Below are positions 11,901 to 26,900 of a stretch of DNA of 64,000 nt, one piece after another. The notes beneath the pieces were generated by a model, which was not told the DNA's origin, made no database searches, and saw only the letters and a program-made list of their open reading frames with translations. The stretch is taken from contig VUYV01000182.1 of the NCBI GenBank assembly GCA_008711295.1, positions 434,001 to 498,000 on the forward strand. Direction: 5' to 3'. The DNA is from Anarhynchus alexandrinus. Taxonomy: Eukaryota > Chordata > Aves > Charadriiformes > Charadriidae. Each line of letters starts with the position of its first letter. The first letter of the stretch is position 1. A program made the position numbers and the translations under genes.

Positions 11901-14900
11901 AGACAGTAAAAGCCTTTAGCTTGTGAAGACCTTTAAAAGGGTTAACTGGTGGTGCTGCATCTATCCCCATAGTTACAAGCAGTGCCTGGATTAATCTTGG
12001 ATAAAATTAATGTAAGTCATTGTTTTCTATTATGCACATACTGTAATATAGGTAAATGATCATCACTTTTAAAGTAGAGAAGGGTAGTGATCTGTATTAC
12101 TGATGATAAAAGCTGTGCAAAACTGCAAATATACTTAGAAGTCACTTTCCATTTAAAGAGCAAACCGCTTTGATTCTCTTTATTTTTTTTATTTATTTAT
12201 TGTTTAGAAAAGCTTTTGTGCATGTTTGTGCTTAGAATGCTGATACTGTAGACTTTCTGTTAGGAACAGATTTGTCATTGTTATGCTTGCAGTGAGCAGC
12301 TATACAATCCATGTGTTATGTGGGGTGGTAGTCCCATATAGCCTTTGTGTTTCTGCCTCTTAGGGGGTATAAAGTAATGCTTTTTGTTTACATCTTTTTT
12401 TCTCCAAAACTGGGAAACACAAGAAGTGAAAACTAGATAAATTACAATTAAGTACTTTTATTCCAAAAAATATTTTGTAATGTATTCCTGTGCTATGTGG
12501 AAAGTTGTCATGGAATTTTACTTTTGTATGTTTTGGTTCCCATTAATGAAGAGGTCACCAAAGGTCTCTTAGTCATGGTACTAGTAAGAGGATACATACA
12601 ATCAGAGAACTGATGTGGAGTATGAACTTGTCCAAGCTGGCAGTCCAGCTGTCTTCTTTCATGTTAAATCAGAACCAGAAGAAGTATAGAGTTCATCATT
12701 ATTTATTATGTTAAATACTGTCTGCCATCATAAGTAATAATATAATTTGTATTATTTCATAATATGATTTGGAGTAAATACTTTATTTCTTTTAACTGTT
12801 ATTGGGCCCATCTAAGGGCCCAAATAGCAAAATGGCGAATAATTAAAGTTACTGTAAAATATTAATTTGAAGCTCATTGTAGTCTTTTGCGGTGCACAAT
12901 GTAGCACCCTTTGAGTCCTAAGTAAATGTAATATGCAGTTAATGACAAATGTAGCAGATTGTTGATAAACTTATATTTTAGTGGCTGCTTTTTGTGTGTG
13001 TGGTTTTTTCTGTGGTTTGGTTTTGTGGTTTTTTTCTTGTTTGGTTCNACACTGTTACAAACATATAAAGAATGACACTTTTGGGGTTTCTGGACAGTCC
13101 TGCTTCATGCTTAAGGACAATCTGTGCAAAGAATCTGCAACCTCTTTGACTTTATGCGTGTTTAAATGATCTCGAACTTCCCACACCCATTTGATATCAG
13201 CTTTGTAGGACAAATAAAATAATTTTGATAAAGCAGACTTCCTTCCATTTTTTCAGCTGATTCTAAACTTGTAACTTTGGTTTCCTAGGTTCAGCACTTC
13301 AAGACAAACACTGATGTGGATTCCAGACTCCTTTTTTTCCAGGTATTTGTAATATATCATCACACTAAACAAAGACAAATTAACAATAATTAAAAAAAAA
13401 TTAATATGTTCTCAGTTATTAATTTATGCCATAAATAGTGTCTTTATTCCTTAATGTGTTTTCCCTGTCTCAAGCAATGGGGCAGATAAATTTGAAATAA
13501 GCTGTTATCCAGAAGGCATCTTCTATCTTGAATAATGCTATGGGAGCTTATATGTGCTGAAGAGTTGTCACTTTTTAGATGGAGTGTTGTGGAAATAATA
13601 CTCCAAGTTTGCAGGAAAGGGAGATGCCACTGACTTTGTTACTATATTGCCACTTATGATCTTATTGACCATACAAGGTAGCACTGCCTTTAGTGGTTTT
13701 TTTTTGAATTATTGCTGTACCTTGAGTTTAGTCAAAGTTTTGAGGGTTTTAACTTGTGTTACAGGAGCTGTTGAAATATTGAACATCCTTCTGCTAACTC
13801 TTACTACTTCTGTAGGTTGTGCTGCTTGCTGTTTGTACCCTAGTAATTTTCTGCTATAATTGCTGTACCTCTACCACCCCAGTTAATCCCAAACACTTAA
13901 AAGAAGACCTAAAGGCTGGCAGTTTTGCTCCCTTATGTTTAATTTTTGTACTCTTGACTTCTTTCCCAGTAAAAGCATGGCAGCTGACATAGGCAGCATT
14001 GCCTGCTCCTGTTTTACTGAAATGTTTAGATAAATGGAGTGCCAGGGAAATGTCACTTTCTTTGAGGCATGGAAAGAAAGGGACGAGGAGGAAGTCCCTT
14101 GCTATTCCCCGATCTCTTAACACTAAATGTACTATTTAAGGGGTTTGTTCTGAAAGTCATCCAGTACTGGAAAATCTCAGAGGTAATAGTCATCCAGACT
14201 TGACTGGAATCTTGAAATGAAACCGTTGACATTAGTTAGTTTGCTTCATATCTGTAAAACAAGTTTTTGGTGTTGTGTTTTCTATCGATCTGGAGCAAGA
14301 GTACTTTGATCTGATGGGAGAGAAACTTTGAAGTTTCATCCACCCCATTCTTGTCCAGTAAGTCCTTGCAGAATGGATTGTTTACTCTTCCTTTTTACTT
14401 CAGCAGCTTTTACTGATGTACTAGATTGTAACAAACTATGCAGCTCTCTGGGTGCCTGGGAAAACTTTTACATCCTTTCAGGCTAGGCCTTGTGTCTGCT
14501 TTTTTTGGGAATCTGAAGGTCCTTACGATGCAGCTCTTAGCCTGGTACTTCACCCTTACCAGCATTCTGCCTTACGTAGGCAGTTTTCTTTGCTCAGCTA
14601 TACAGTTTTACCGAAATGCAATCTACAATACACAAATAGAGTAAACTGACTGAGAGTGTTGCTATCTTGTATTTGTGTTAGTCCATTTCTGGGGGACTTC
14701 TAACAAAGATTTCCTGTGTTTCAGTTTACTGAGTGGAAGAATTTCAACGCTGAAGGATGAAACTGGTGCTGTGAGTAATAAATCTACTGATAAATCATTA
14801 ATTTAATGTTATGTTTTCAGTTAGGTTCTCTCCTAAGGAGTATTCACTGTTGGTGCCGATGGGATTTACGCTGCTTGAGTCAGCTATGCTTAAAAGCATG

Positions 14901-17900
14901 GAAAACATGGCCAAACAAATTAAAAACACTCATGTTCCTGGGCTTTTAAAAACTTGTTTTGGCTTTTGCCAGTATTTTCTCTGTCACTATTGTATTGCAT
15001 AACCCCTAACAGTAGTGTTGCAGAAGCCTATGTTTAAAATGCTGACAGTACCATTTCTGCTTCAGAGTCTGTGAGGAGTAATGCTCAATTGGACTTGACC
15101 TTTTGTTCGTGTTTTGTCACTTATTTCAATAGGAGGAAAATACGGGACTTTGAAATAATTTCAAAATGTCACCATGTATTTTCTTTTTCTTGTGTTAGAT
15201 TCGATGCAAAATACACTATGCTCTTTCTTATAATCTCAAGGCCTAGTTGCAATACTGTTCATGCTACTGACTGGAAGAATGACTGGGATTATTTAATTTA
15301 GTTATGTCTAGTGAAGTTTTAAAGATTTTCAGGACAAAATAAAGGTCTCACACATGTAACTATGTGAATGTCATGGTCTCCAAACTTTCATGAAAATTGG
15401 TGACGTCTCTGAATTTCTTGGTTCTCATCTTCATTCCAAGATAAATGAGACTGGAATGATGTGCATATTTTTGTGCTCATTCTGCATTGTACAGACACAT
15501 TGTACAGACAATGCAGAGACAGAAACTATACTTTTTTTTTTTAAACAGAAAGAACTGCTAAATGCTGTATTGCAGAGGGAGGGGTGATTTTCATGAGATA
15601 GTATTGCATATGCAGTTGAGTAATCCTGACACGGAAATGTAGCTTTTGCTGGCAAATGGCAAAATGGCCATTTCAGTCTGTGTACATGAGATTCTTAAAT
15701 GGGAAAAAGCACAGGAGTACTTTGCTAAAAGTGTAGAGGTAGTTGTAATGGCAATTGACTTAAGATTAAGGTAAGTTTAGACTTTAATTATTACGTTTAC
15801 TGCATTCTGAACACATGATAGAAAGTGAGAGTACTCATTGACCTTTGTGAAGACTCTAGAACTTAAAGAACATGTTTATTGAGTGCCATCTATTTGTAGC
15901 AGTGTTTGTATGTATGCCTTTTAAGAATGTTGAATAAGTGGATGATAGAAGAATAATGAAAGCAAACGAGTGGTCTAAAAACTCTGGGTTTTGTTTGTCT
16001 GCTTGCTGCCTCATCTTCAACTCTTTTTTGCCATGATCAGCATTAAAAAGTATTTTAGTTGGTGGTTGCTCCATAATAATGCTAAAAGTACAGTGATTTT
16101 TCTTTGCAGATATTTATTGATCGAGATCCAGCAGCATTTGCACCCATTTTAAATTTTCTTCGCACGAAGGAGTTAGACTTACGGTAAGAAGTTCTAAGTA
16201 CTTCAGGTGAAAATTAATTTGATCAGATGCATTAGAAAACTTTTTCAAATGAGGATTGTTCAGTTTTACTCAGCTAGTTGGGTGCCTAGTATATGACTTA
16301 GCTCCCTGGTAGATCTGGTGCCATATCTAGACTATGTGTATGGTGTGGTGGAGGCAGAAATGGTAGCACTATATTTTCTTAGTGCATTCTTGTAATTTAA
16401 ACCACTTCTGGCAATGTGTTTCTTTATTGTTTCTGTATCCTTATTTTAATGAAAGATAATTAATGTTAAGATCACTTTGAAATCTCAAACATCAACATAT
16501 TAGATACATTTGGTGGTAATTCTTTAAACAGGTGGCTTGACATTCATATTGTGTAATATCTAGTTATATGCAAGTATTTACATTCAAGGTATTGACTGGC
16601 TCTGTTCTTGTGGGTTTTTTTCATTTTTTTGGTTTTTTTTTTATTTCTCTAGGGGAGTGAGTATTAATGTTCTCAGACATGAAGCTGAATTCTATGGAAT
16701 CACTCCTTTGGGTAATTTTTTTTTCTTTTTTAAATATGAGGTCATCTCTCCTTTATTACTATAGTAATGACCCACTTAAAACTCCTGGGCAGTTGGGACC
16801 CTAAAGATTTTCAGACTTACTGATGCAGAAGGTTATTCGAAGTAATGTAATGTTTCCCAGGAAGTGAAAGCTGTGGTCATATCTGTTTTTCCTTCTTAGT
16901 GAGAAGACTGCTACTATGTGAAGAATTGGAACGCTCATCTTGTGGCAGTGTCCTTTTTCATGGCTACTTGCCTCCTCCAGGTATTTTTGTATTCATGGTC
17001 TGGTGTTGCTTGCAGTCACTTACTACTTTTGTGGGGGGGGGTGATTGGCCAAAGTAGTTACTCTAGCTGTCACTGTCCAGAGAAGGCTTTCCTATGGAAA
17101 GAATAAGGTGAATGGTTGAACATTGGCCTGATTCAAAAACAAGGCTTTTATCTGTATGCTGTATGAAATGGCGTCTTTAGAGTACTGGATGGGGGCAGGT
17201 GGCATGTTAATGCTAAGCAGGCTGTGTTTGGTAGTAGATTAGAATAGAGGTTCTTCAAGTACATTTCAGTTAAATGTTATCAGCATGGAGTGCTTTCTTC
17301 TTTCAGAAGGTACACTTACTTTAGGTGCTCAATGTCTAGATGACAAATCAGCACAAATGAGTTTTCCATAACAATACGAGTACGTTAGATTTTTTTACTT
17401 CTCTGTAGATGAACACAGTTCATGTGTTAACCTGAAGTCTAGGGGATATCTAGCCAATTGTTGACAAGTTTTCTGAAGATAGTTCCTTAAATTGTGAATG
17501 TCAACATAGAGAGCAAGAGCATTTTCTGTTTCAGTGTTAAGACATTGCCTGATTCTTATAGCAGATGAATTAGACTTTAGACCAAAATGCACCAGTCTTA
17601 ATCCTGTATTTTGAAAGTGAATGAATATCTGTTATATTGCTAAAGTTTATGGAGTGGGACAAAACATCTTTTTTTATTTTACAGGCATTCCCAACCGTAA
17701 AATAAATAATAATGCTGGGCCACCGGCCGATGTTAGAACTGGTCAAAACAGCTCCGAGAGTGAGATTCATGGAGGTGGCGTCCAACCTACACTTGCTGGT
17801 ACCGGGGACGGTACAGTCCGGCTAGGTGAGGAATGTCAGTTTTAAAACCAAAACAAACTATAAAGACGATTGTCACTGGGAAGTAAAAATTAAGTGACTA

Positions 17901-20900
17901 TTTCTGGTTTGTCTGTTATTCTATGTTTGCCTGATCTTAAATTGCTGAACACTTAAGCACTACTCCCTATACAGTATTTAAGGCTCACTGCTGCATAATC
18001 AGGACATGAGGCTGAGAGAAAGGCAAATCAAAGTTCTTTGTGCAGTCCTAGTGCGGCCCCTTAAACAAATGCCTTACGCTATACTAAAGCCATGTTAAAA
18101 AACAGACAGACCAGCATCTCTTTGGCTTTGTTAGGGACCTGCTTCCTGATCTTGCACCTCATTCTTGCTCCTGGTGCCTCTCTTGCCCTGTAAGAGTTGA
18201 GTCTTTAGAGTAAAGGTAGTCTTCAGTTGTTTGACTTACAAAATAGTTTCCAAATAAAATATATAAAAACTGTAAATAAGATAGGCTTGAATTCTGTTAT
18301 TTTCCAGCTTTTGACTTTGCAAGCAAAATGATGCTGTTAGAAGTGTCATATTTCTGCTCTAGTCATGTAAATTGTAGCAGTGTTAGGAAAATCTAGAGTA
18401 TGTTAAAAGGTGAATCTATATCCATCCAGGTAATATAAAAATAAGCCTTGGATGTGAATTGCTGTTTCTTCTTTGTGAGTTGCTGCAGGTTTGGAAGCAG
18501 GCGGTTTTGGGGAAAATGAGACAGAAGATGCAGTCTTTAGGCATTAGTAATTTAGAGAGCTAACTCAGTGAAGTACCATAACCACTGATTTCCAGTGCTA
18601 TGCAACACTTCTGCCAAACCTAATTTAGTTATAGATCAGAAACAGGCATGCTCCCACTAGATAATAAGCGGAGGAGCTATAGGTATTCTGAGATAATGGA
18701 AATTTCAGTTCAACAGTCTGTAACAATAATGCAGCGTTGCCATTTGGAAAGAACTTTTACAAAATAAAGTGTTGTTTCTTATTTGATAACAATCCTCAAG
18801 TTTTTACCAATTTGGCAGGCTTTAAAACTGAGGCATGTACTTCCCTCTTTCTCCTTATGAACACATTGTAGTGACTGAGATGAAATGTCTTCCTTCCATG
18901 TAAGAACTGTAACAGTTGTAAGGATTGTGAGGAGTAATATTGCTAACCAGAATCTAGCTGAAAATGTTTCTTGAGAAACTTTGTTATCAAAGTTTCTGTT
19001 GCATATCCTAGCAGAGAGCTCTATCCTGTTCTAGGTGTCTCTGCTTATTTTCTAATACCCATCACTTGACTGACTTTAGCTTTGTTGTTGTTTTTAGGAT
19101 TTCCTGTGGACCCACGGAAAGTGCTAATAGTAGCTGGCCACCACAATTGGATAGTAGCAGCCTATGCCCATTTTGCTGTTTGCTACAGGTAGGAATATAG
19201 TTGCCTGTCAGGTTACAGGAATCTTAAAAAAACCCCAGTCATTTGTTATGAGCAAATCGAAGAGTTTGCTTTATTCTGAAATGACAGTAGATCACATATG
19301 TTCAGTCCACTCCTATAGATATGAATTGCCACTTTTGCTTGTGCAAATAAACTGCTTAATAGGAATTCAAATTTTGCTGCTTTGATTTCAATTCTTGATG
19401 CTGTTGCAAAAGTAATGGACTCCAATTTAACTGCTTCAAAAGCCTATTTTAAAGCAGGCTTTTAAAGGAAAGATTAATTTAAAAGGTTCTTCCTACTATA
19501 TGGGTTTGAAGACAGTCTGTGATGTTAGACTATCAAAGAACTTGAAACAGGTAATGGATTTTGCTACATAAGTGTTGTACCTTGTTTTAAACTTCAGTTT
19601 TTTTGGCTTAGCAGAACTGTTAAGCACTTGCTACTTCACCTGGATGACTGAAAAATGTCTTTAAATGTCTTGTAAAGAAACTGGCTATTTTTTAAGATCA
19701 GGTGAAGATAAGTAACACCTTCACGTTTTAGAGGCTGTTCTTAGTTCACATCTGGTAGGCTTGATTTAATTGGTGGCTGTCTTTTTAATGAAAAGTAATG
19801 TTTTAACAAGAGCAGTTGCCAAAACAAAACACTGCTGTCATAGTGTGATTCAGAAACAGAAGGGAGAATAGAGTGTAATGTGAATAGCTTCTTTCTTTAC
19901 TGCCAAGCTGACGCCATAGTTTGCGGACTTTTTTACTATATAGAATATTAATTTACTTGCTTAAACTTTGTAACTTAAATCACCTCTAACTTGTTTCTTG
20001 TATTCACCACTGCAATTTGTTTTGCTGTAATTTGTACTAAATGTGGCTTCTGTTGCTCTACTTAATGTTCTTGTTTTTAATTATGCTTAATATGGTCTGA
20101 CTGGAGAAAGAGGCAATGATATGCAATCGTCTTTGTGCTAATTTTCCCCTCCTTAGCATTTTATCTCTGACTGTTTTCCTTGGATGCTAGCTCACTTAAG
20201 TGAAAGATTCTGCCTCATTCCTGCTTGGTAATCTACTTAATGAGACTTGTTACCACTGAACTTAAGTCATTAGTGATGCTTTTGATGAAGCATGTCAAAC
20301 TTGGATTGTTGCTGAAAGAAGACAGAGGTCAATATGCCAATTTAAAATGCTGCTTTTCTTCATAGTGACTCAGGGTAGCAGTCTTGTCTTGATTCAAATA
20401 TTTTTTTCTTCTGGAACTTGCAGGAACTCTAGGAATACAATGGTGGAATTTTTCCCTCCTCAGTTCTGCTCTTGTACAGTTTTGGTAACAGTTTTTTCCC
20501 CTCGCTGCTGCATCTTAGTACCTGTCTGTTTAAGTGAATTTGCACAGACTTTTTTTCATTATCTAGTGTTTGAGCAGACAGCATACACTTAAAAATACTT
20601 CCCTCTACTCACAAATTTTATTATAGCTTGCTTATACTACTATGCTGCAGTCAGATGATGTGATTTTTAAGATTCTTGTCAGGATTATTTTAGTGTAACA
20701 ACTGAACGTCTGAATTTTAGCCAGAATCACTTCTCAAAGTCAGTGGCAATTTGTAGTGGACTGGCCAGTGAATCCCATGCAGTAAGAAAATGAAATATAT
20801 TCAAATATTTAGTTTTGTGACTTTCTCTTATGCTCCTTGTAACAGGTATTATTTAAATACTTAAGGTAATTATTTTAGTAAAAAACTGCAGCAAAGCACA

Positions 20901-23900
20901 GTGCATCCTAAAGATAGTTTTTTTTTTCCCTTTAAAGTATGGCAGAAGTCTTCAAAACTTGATAATAAAGCTTGTGAGAATGTCTTGGTTGCATTTAAAG
21001 GCTTATGGATATTGCAGTCCTGCTCTTAAGGCATTTTACTACAATTTCTTCTGCATGCTGTATGGGTAGAGCAGTGATCTGTGGTGCTTTATCTCCAGGC
21101 GGGATGCAATGCTGAATTGAAAGAATGGCGAAAAGTAATGTTTCTGCTTTCCATGTTAACATTTATGTAATTTAACTGCTTAGATTTACTGTGCTCTAGC
21201 TCAGTTGCAAAGTATCTAAATTACTGCCTAAAATTAAATCAGATGAATTGTGCTTTTCTGGCATCATGTAAGTCTTTAAAATTGCACAGGCAAATGATTC
21301 TCTAAGAATAAAGCTTATAGTCAATTCTGTATAGTCTGTTTACGGTATACCATAAACAGAAAATGTGACTAGATAGCAGAGCTTTATGCTACAGCATGAT
21401 TGGGTGTCTTACATGATATTTAAGACACCTTGCCTCTGGGAATTAATAGAGATTTCTTCTAAAGTATTATGCTGAACTTCATTCTCTAGCATTTCACTAG
21501 CCCAGGCTTTTGGCTGGATCATCCACATTGGTTCAGGTGCAGACTGAGATGTCTTTATCTGAACCTCTAACCTCTGCTCACTGTTCCCTCCTTTGCCCTT
21601 CCAGAATTAAAGAATCATCTGGGTGGCAGCAGGTGTTCACAAGTCCCTATCTGGACTGGACAATTGAGCGAGTGGCTCTCAACGCTAAGGTGGTTGGAGG
21701 ACCTCATGGAGACAAGGATAAGATGGTTGCAGTTGCCTCGGAGAGTAGCATAATCTTGTGGAGCATTCAAGATGGTGGTAGTGGCAGTGAAATTGGTAAC
21801 TATAATTGCTTGGGGTTTATCTTTTTTGTGGGTGTTTAACTGGAAAGAAGTCTGTGACCTTGTTTTGAGGTATGTATGATTAGCAGTGTTTGGTAATCAG
21901 TTTCACAAAGTGACAAAACAAGCTATAGTAAGCAACGTATTGGAACATATTAACTTACTTCTCTGTCATGCTAGAGGACACCTGTCTCAAAAACAAGATG
22001 ATGAATAATAAAGTAGTCTGTTTACTGAACAGATATTAACTAATACTGTTCAGTTCAGCTCGAGTTTTTGTGGGAAGATGCAAATTAGAGTTAAACTTTT
22101 CCCTGGACTTGCATTTGAATCTAGGCCATAGCACAAAGGGAACTGAGTTTCTGAGATGGAAAGCTACAGATACTGAGAGATTCTGCTCTTTTCTTTCATT
22201 TGCCTTATTAAAGCCGTATTTTTACACAGAGTTGATGAAAAGGTTTCAGTTCCGTCAAATGTAGTTTGTAAATGGAATTTGGAAGATATAAAATGAAGAA
22301 ATTTTCAACTTGGTAGGGAAAAGGCACACTCTACTGCCTTAAGCATACAGGAATTGGAATCATAGAATAGTTTGGGTTGGAAGGGACCTTTAAAGGTCAT
22401 CTAGTCCAACCTCCTGCTCATTGCAGGGGACATCTTCAACTAGATCAGGTTGCTTAGAGCCCTGTCCAACCTGACCTTGAATGTTTCCAGGGATGGCACA
22501 CCTATCACCTCTCTGGGCAACCTGTTCCAGTGTTTCACTATCCTCATTGTAAAAAATTTCTTCCTTATATCTAGCCTAAATCTACTCTCTTTGAGTTTGA
22601 AACCATTACCGCTTGTCCTATTGCAACAGGTCCTGCTAAAAAGTTTGTCTCCATCTTGCCTGCAGGCCCCCTTTAAGTACTGAAAGGCCACAATAAGGTC
22701 TCCCCGGAGCCTTCTCCAGGCTGAACAAGTGCAACTCTCTCAGCCTGTCCTCATGGGAGAGATGCTCCAGCCCTCTGATCGTTTTTGTGACCCTCCTCTG
22801 GACCTGTTCCAACAGGTCCATGTTTTTCCCATGCTGAGGGCCCCAGAGCTGGATGCAGTGCTCCAGGTGGGGTCTCATGAAAGCAGAGCAGAGGGGCAGA
22901 ATCCCCTCCCTCGACCTGCTGGCCACACTTCTTTTGATGCAGCCCAGGATATGGTTGGCTTTCTGGGGTGTGAGCGCACATTGTCAGCTCATGTCCAGCT
23001 TTTCATCCACCAGTACACCCAAGTCCTTCTCCTCAGGGCTGCTCTCAATCCCTTCATCCCCCAGCCTGTCTTGATACCGGGGGTTGCCCCGATGCAGGTG
23101 CAGGACCCTGCACTTGGCCTTGTTGAACCTTATGAGATTCACATGGGCCCAATCCTCAAGCCTGTCCAGGTCTCTCTGGATGGCATACTGTCCCTCAGGC
23201 GTGTCAACTGCACCACTCAGCTTGGTGTCATTCTCACACTTGCTGAGGATGCACTCGATCCTACCGTCTATGTCATTGATGAAGATATTGAACAGTACTG
23301 CTCCTTGGCACTGAAGGATACACAATTAGGGAGGCTTTAGAAGTAGCAAGAAATTTTCAGCAGTAAATATTCCTTGGTACTGATCTGATGGCTTGTCTGA
23401 CTTGCTACTGTTCAAATACAGGACGAGTTTGGGAGGCAGTGAAGGGAACGTTATTAGGAACTTCTCTAGCCTAATACCTGGTGTTTGAATCGCCACTATT
23501 ATGACAGTAATATCTGTTTCCTCTGGCAGTACATACTGCTAACAAAGTATGACAGCAATCTCCTTATATGGCTACTTTTCTCTGAAATTTTATGCTGAGT
23601 TGATTTATTATTACATGTATCGCCGTAGTTGAAGTCACGAGAATTAATGTGGTCATTAATTAAAGTCAAAATAACCAAATTCAAGTTTTGATCCATGTGC
23701 CTTTAAAAGAAGAGCTTACTTGAAAGATGCTCAGGCAATTTCTGGCTGTTTATGGCTGTTGCTTTTTTTCATGCTTGAATAAGTGGAATCACCAAGTCAG
23801 ATTTGAAGATGGGGAAAGACAAAGGTCTTGCATGAGATAATGCAGCTGTATACTGCTCTTTTAGTTGTGATTTATAGAGTTCTTGTAGGTAACCATGGTC

Positions 23901-26900
23901 AGCAAAACAGAAAAGGAGGTTTCATTGTGTTAAAAAAAAACCCAAAACCAAAACAACAAAAAACTGAAATGTGTGTCTAACAGTTGAATGTGAAATATCT
24001 CTATTAAACAGGGAGTAAATATTGTACTTGAGAAGCCTTTTCTTCTGTTATGCTTTCCTTGACCAAATCTTAAAGGCAGGGAAGAGATGGTGTGACAGCT
24101 GTACTCCTGTAATAGGCATTGCTTTAAGCACTAAGCTATTACATTCCTCCTGCGTTTTCTGGTTTGACTTAGCTGCTTGTGTTACCTTGGGATTTGCAAT
24201 AGGATATGTGAAGCAACATCTCAGATTTCTGGAAATCAAGTGCAAAGAGAGGCAAAACCCATAAGTGGACTTTTACTTTAAATAAAACCTCTAAAATATG
24301 CCAACATCATAAGGTTCTGATAGCTCGGACTACGACTGAACATGGCAACAAAACTGAAGGAAGCACTTTTGCTAAACAGGCTGCACTGCCTTGAAGGGAT
24401 TTTATGAAACAAAGGAAATGCCACTTGGGGCTGGGAGGAGCTGAGAGAAAGTGCCTACAGGATTGAATCTTTAGTCTGACTAATGTGGAACAAAATGTAC
24501 TGTTCTCCTTTTTGGATAATAGGTCATGCTGCTTCGTTTAAAAAAACTAAAATATGCTTGTGTTAAATAGTAATAGCTTGAATATAGCTGTCTTGTTTCT
24601 TTGTAGGGGCAAATGCTCGCAGCCCTGCTTTGTGTCAGAGATATAGTACATTGCTATAATCTTCTGAAAGACACTACTTGTTCCAAAACAGTCGTTAGAG
24701 CCTGGCGACACCATCCTCAGAAAATTGTGTGGGCTGGCATCTTTGTGATAGAGCTCTCCCAGAGCGTTCTCTTTCCTTTCAATATTACTTACATAAGACA
24801 CTGCTGCTGGGTGGCTGCTGTAAGCAGTATTTTACTGAGAGGGACCCTTAAGACAAGAGCCTGTCATTACGTATAGCATTGTCTCCCCTGTGGATGGGTC
24901 TCAAGATTGTTGAGCCTAAGCAGGACTGACACTTCAAATTCTTCCAGACCATTCAAGCTGTCTCCCTTGATTTCCTTGAACCTCATCCTTCTCTGGAGTA
25001 ATCAATTCTAGTTGTTTCTGTGGATTTTTTATTATTGCCTTTTTCATGTGCCCTGTACTGCTGAATCTCATCTGCATCGAATGATTGTACTGTGCCCTGG
25101 AAAACAGTTTAGCATCCTAATTAAACCATAAGTATATATTGAGCTTCCTGAGGTTCCTTCTTGCGGTGTAACAGAGGGCTGCTTCTTGGTTGGAAATGTC
25201 ACTCTGTTCATTTGAATTTGTTCAAAACAATGTTGCGAAATTTTCCAGCCATTGGATACTCTTGTTTTGAAGACATCTGCTGCAGTTAAAGTTTATTAGT
25301 GAGAAGTAATATAAATATGTAGAGTGAGCAGTATAGGAAACCTGTGAGTGAAGCTTGATGCTTGGTAGTGTAATGTATCCCCAGTAGTAATGACTTTTGT
25401 ACTTACCAGGCAGTAAACCAGCCCGGAATTACGTACAAACTGAGTTACTTCCAGGGCCAGTTTGCTGGACTTCATAGCTGGCAAACATGGAAATTGTCTC
25501 AGACCTTTTTACTTTGCTGCAACTTTTAAATACATGGTACAATAAATAGTACAAAATGTAGTATTCTATCCAAGTTTGCAGTTCAATTAAAAATACTCAT
25601 ATTGGATCTATGATGAGACTAGGAAGCTATAGAGGACAGATTCTGTGGAAAAGCTCAGCTGTTGAGGTCCATTATAACCATAGTCATCAGTGCCTGTCAT
25701 GTTGTGCCGTATTTTGATTTTTAGTAAGTGAAACGTTCTTGATGCCACTTTTGCTTTACTTGGAAGGCCAGCATTTGCTGGTAAGTCTTACCTTCCAGAT
25801 TTTGAATAGTATGTGATGATTGGTGAAACTGGTTCCCTATATATTTTAAATTTTTAATAGCCTGTACTCTGTACTTATGGACTGTAACCAAACTTAAAGA
25901 TCTGGAGATGAAAAGAGAAAGAAAGAAATAAAGAAATAGGCTTTCCAGGCTGCTTATTTTTCCTGGTTCAAGTATTTTTGCTAAAAGATAAATTTGAAAT
26001 GTATTCAAGTACTGTCACATTGGGGTTGTTCAATCTTTTTCCAAGAATAAGGATGAAGCCTTGTAGCCATATTTAGTTTCTAAAATATGTTTCCAGACTA
26101 CATTTATTTGATTGGAGTTTAAAAAAAAAAAAAGCGGTGAGAACTTGTAATGCTTTAAAAGGTAATTACAAACTAGTATGGCATAAGTTAGTCTGTCTAG
26201 AAAAACCCATGAAATTACTGCTTCTTAAATGACACTTAATAGTCACAGATTAAAAAAAAAAACAAACACAAAACAACAACAAAAAAAATCCTGCTTGCTC
26301 TAATAGGATTTTTATTTATTTATTTTTTAATGCCTTAGGATGTATAAAGCCATTTGAGAACTTGATGGTTGTAGAAAAATAAGGAATGCATATTTCGCAT
26401 GGGCTCTTCTTCCTTCCCTTCCCTCCTTTCTCCTTCACAAGTAATGATTGCATCAGCAGAGATGACATCATGCTACCATTTAGTTTAATGGAACCTGGTT
26501 TGTTGCTTGAATGGCACCTCACCTAGCACACTGCAAACCCCGTTTTAGCTGTTCTTTTACTTGCTACTATAATAAATGTGACATATGATAATAGTGGGGA
26601 GATTCCATTGTTACTGTTTTTTTCTCTTTATTTTAGATGACCTTCATAGACTCTTCATTTTTTGTAGGAGTGTTCAGTCTTGGAGTCCCTGTAGATGCTC
26701 TCTTCTTCATTGGCAACCAGTTGGTGGCTACAAGCCATACAGGGAAAGTGGGAGTGTGGAATGCTGTGACTCAGCATTGGCAGGTACGTTCAGTTCAATT
26801 TTCTGCATCACTTTTACTAAACTGGTATGTCTTTCTAGTAAAAAGAGAATAAAATAATCTAAAGGCACGTATGAAATGCTTGTCACAGGGTTTTCAGCCC

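Noticed and set aside
22729..23340. 203-codon plus-strand open frame in KCTD3 intron 9
   Set aside because: It is the antisense reading of a CR1 copy.
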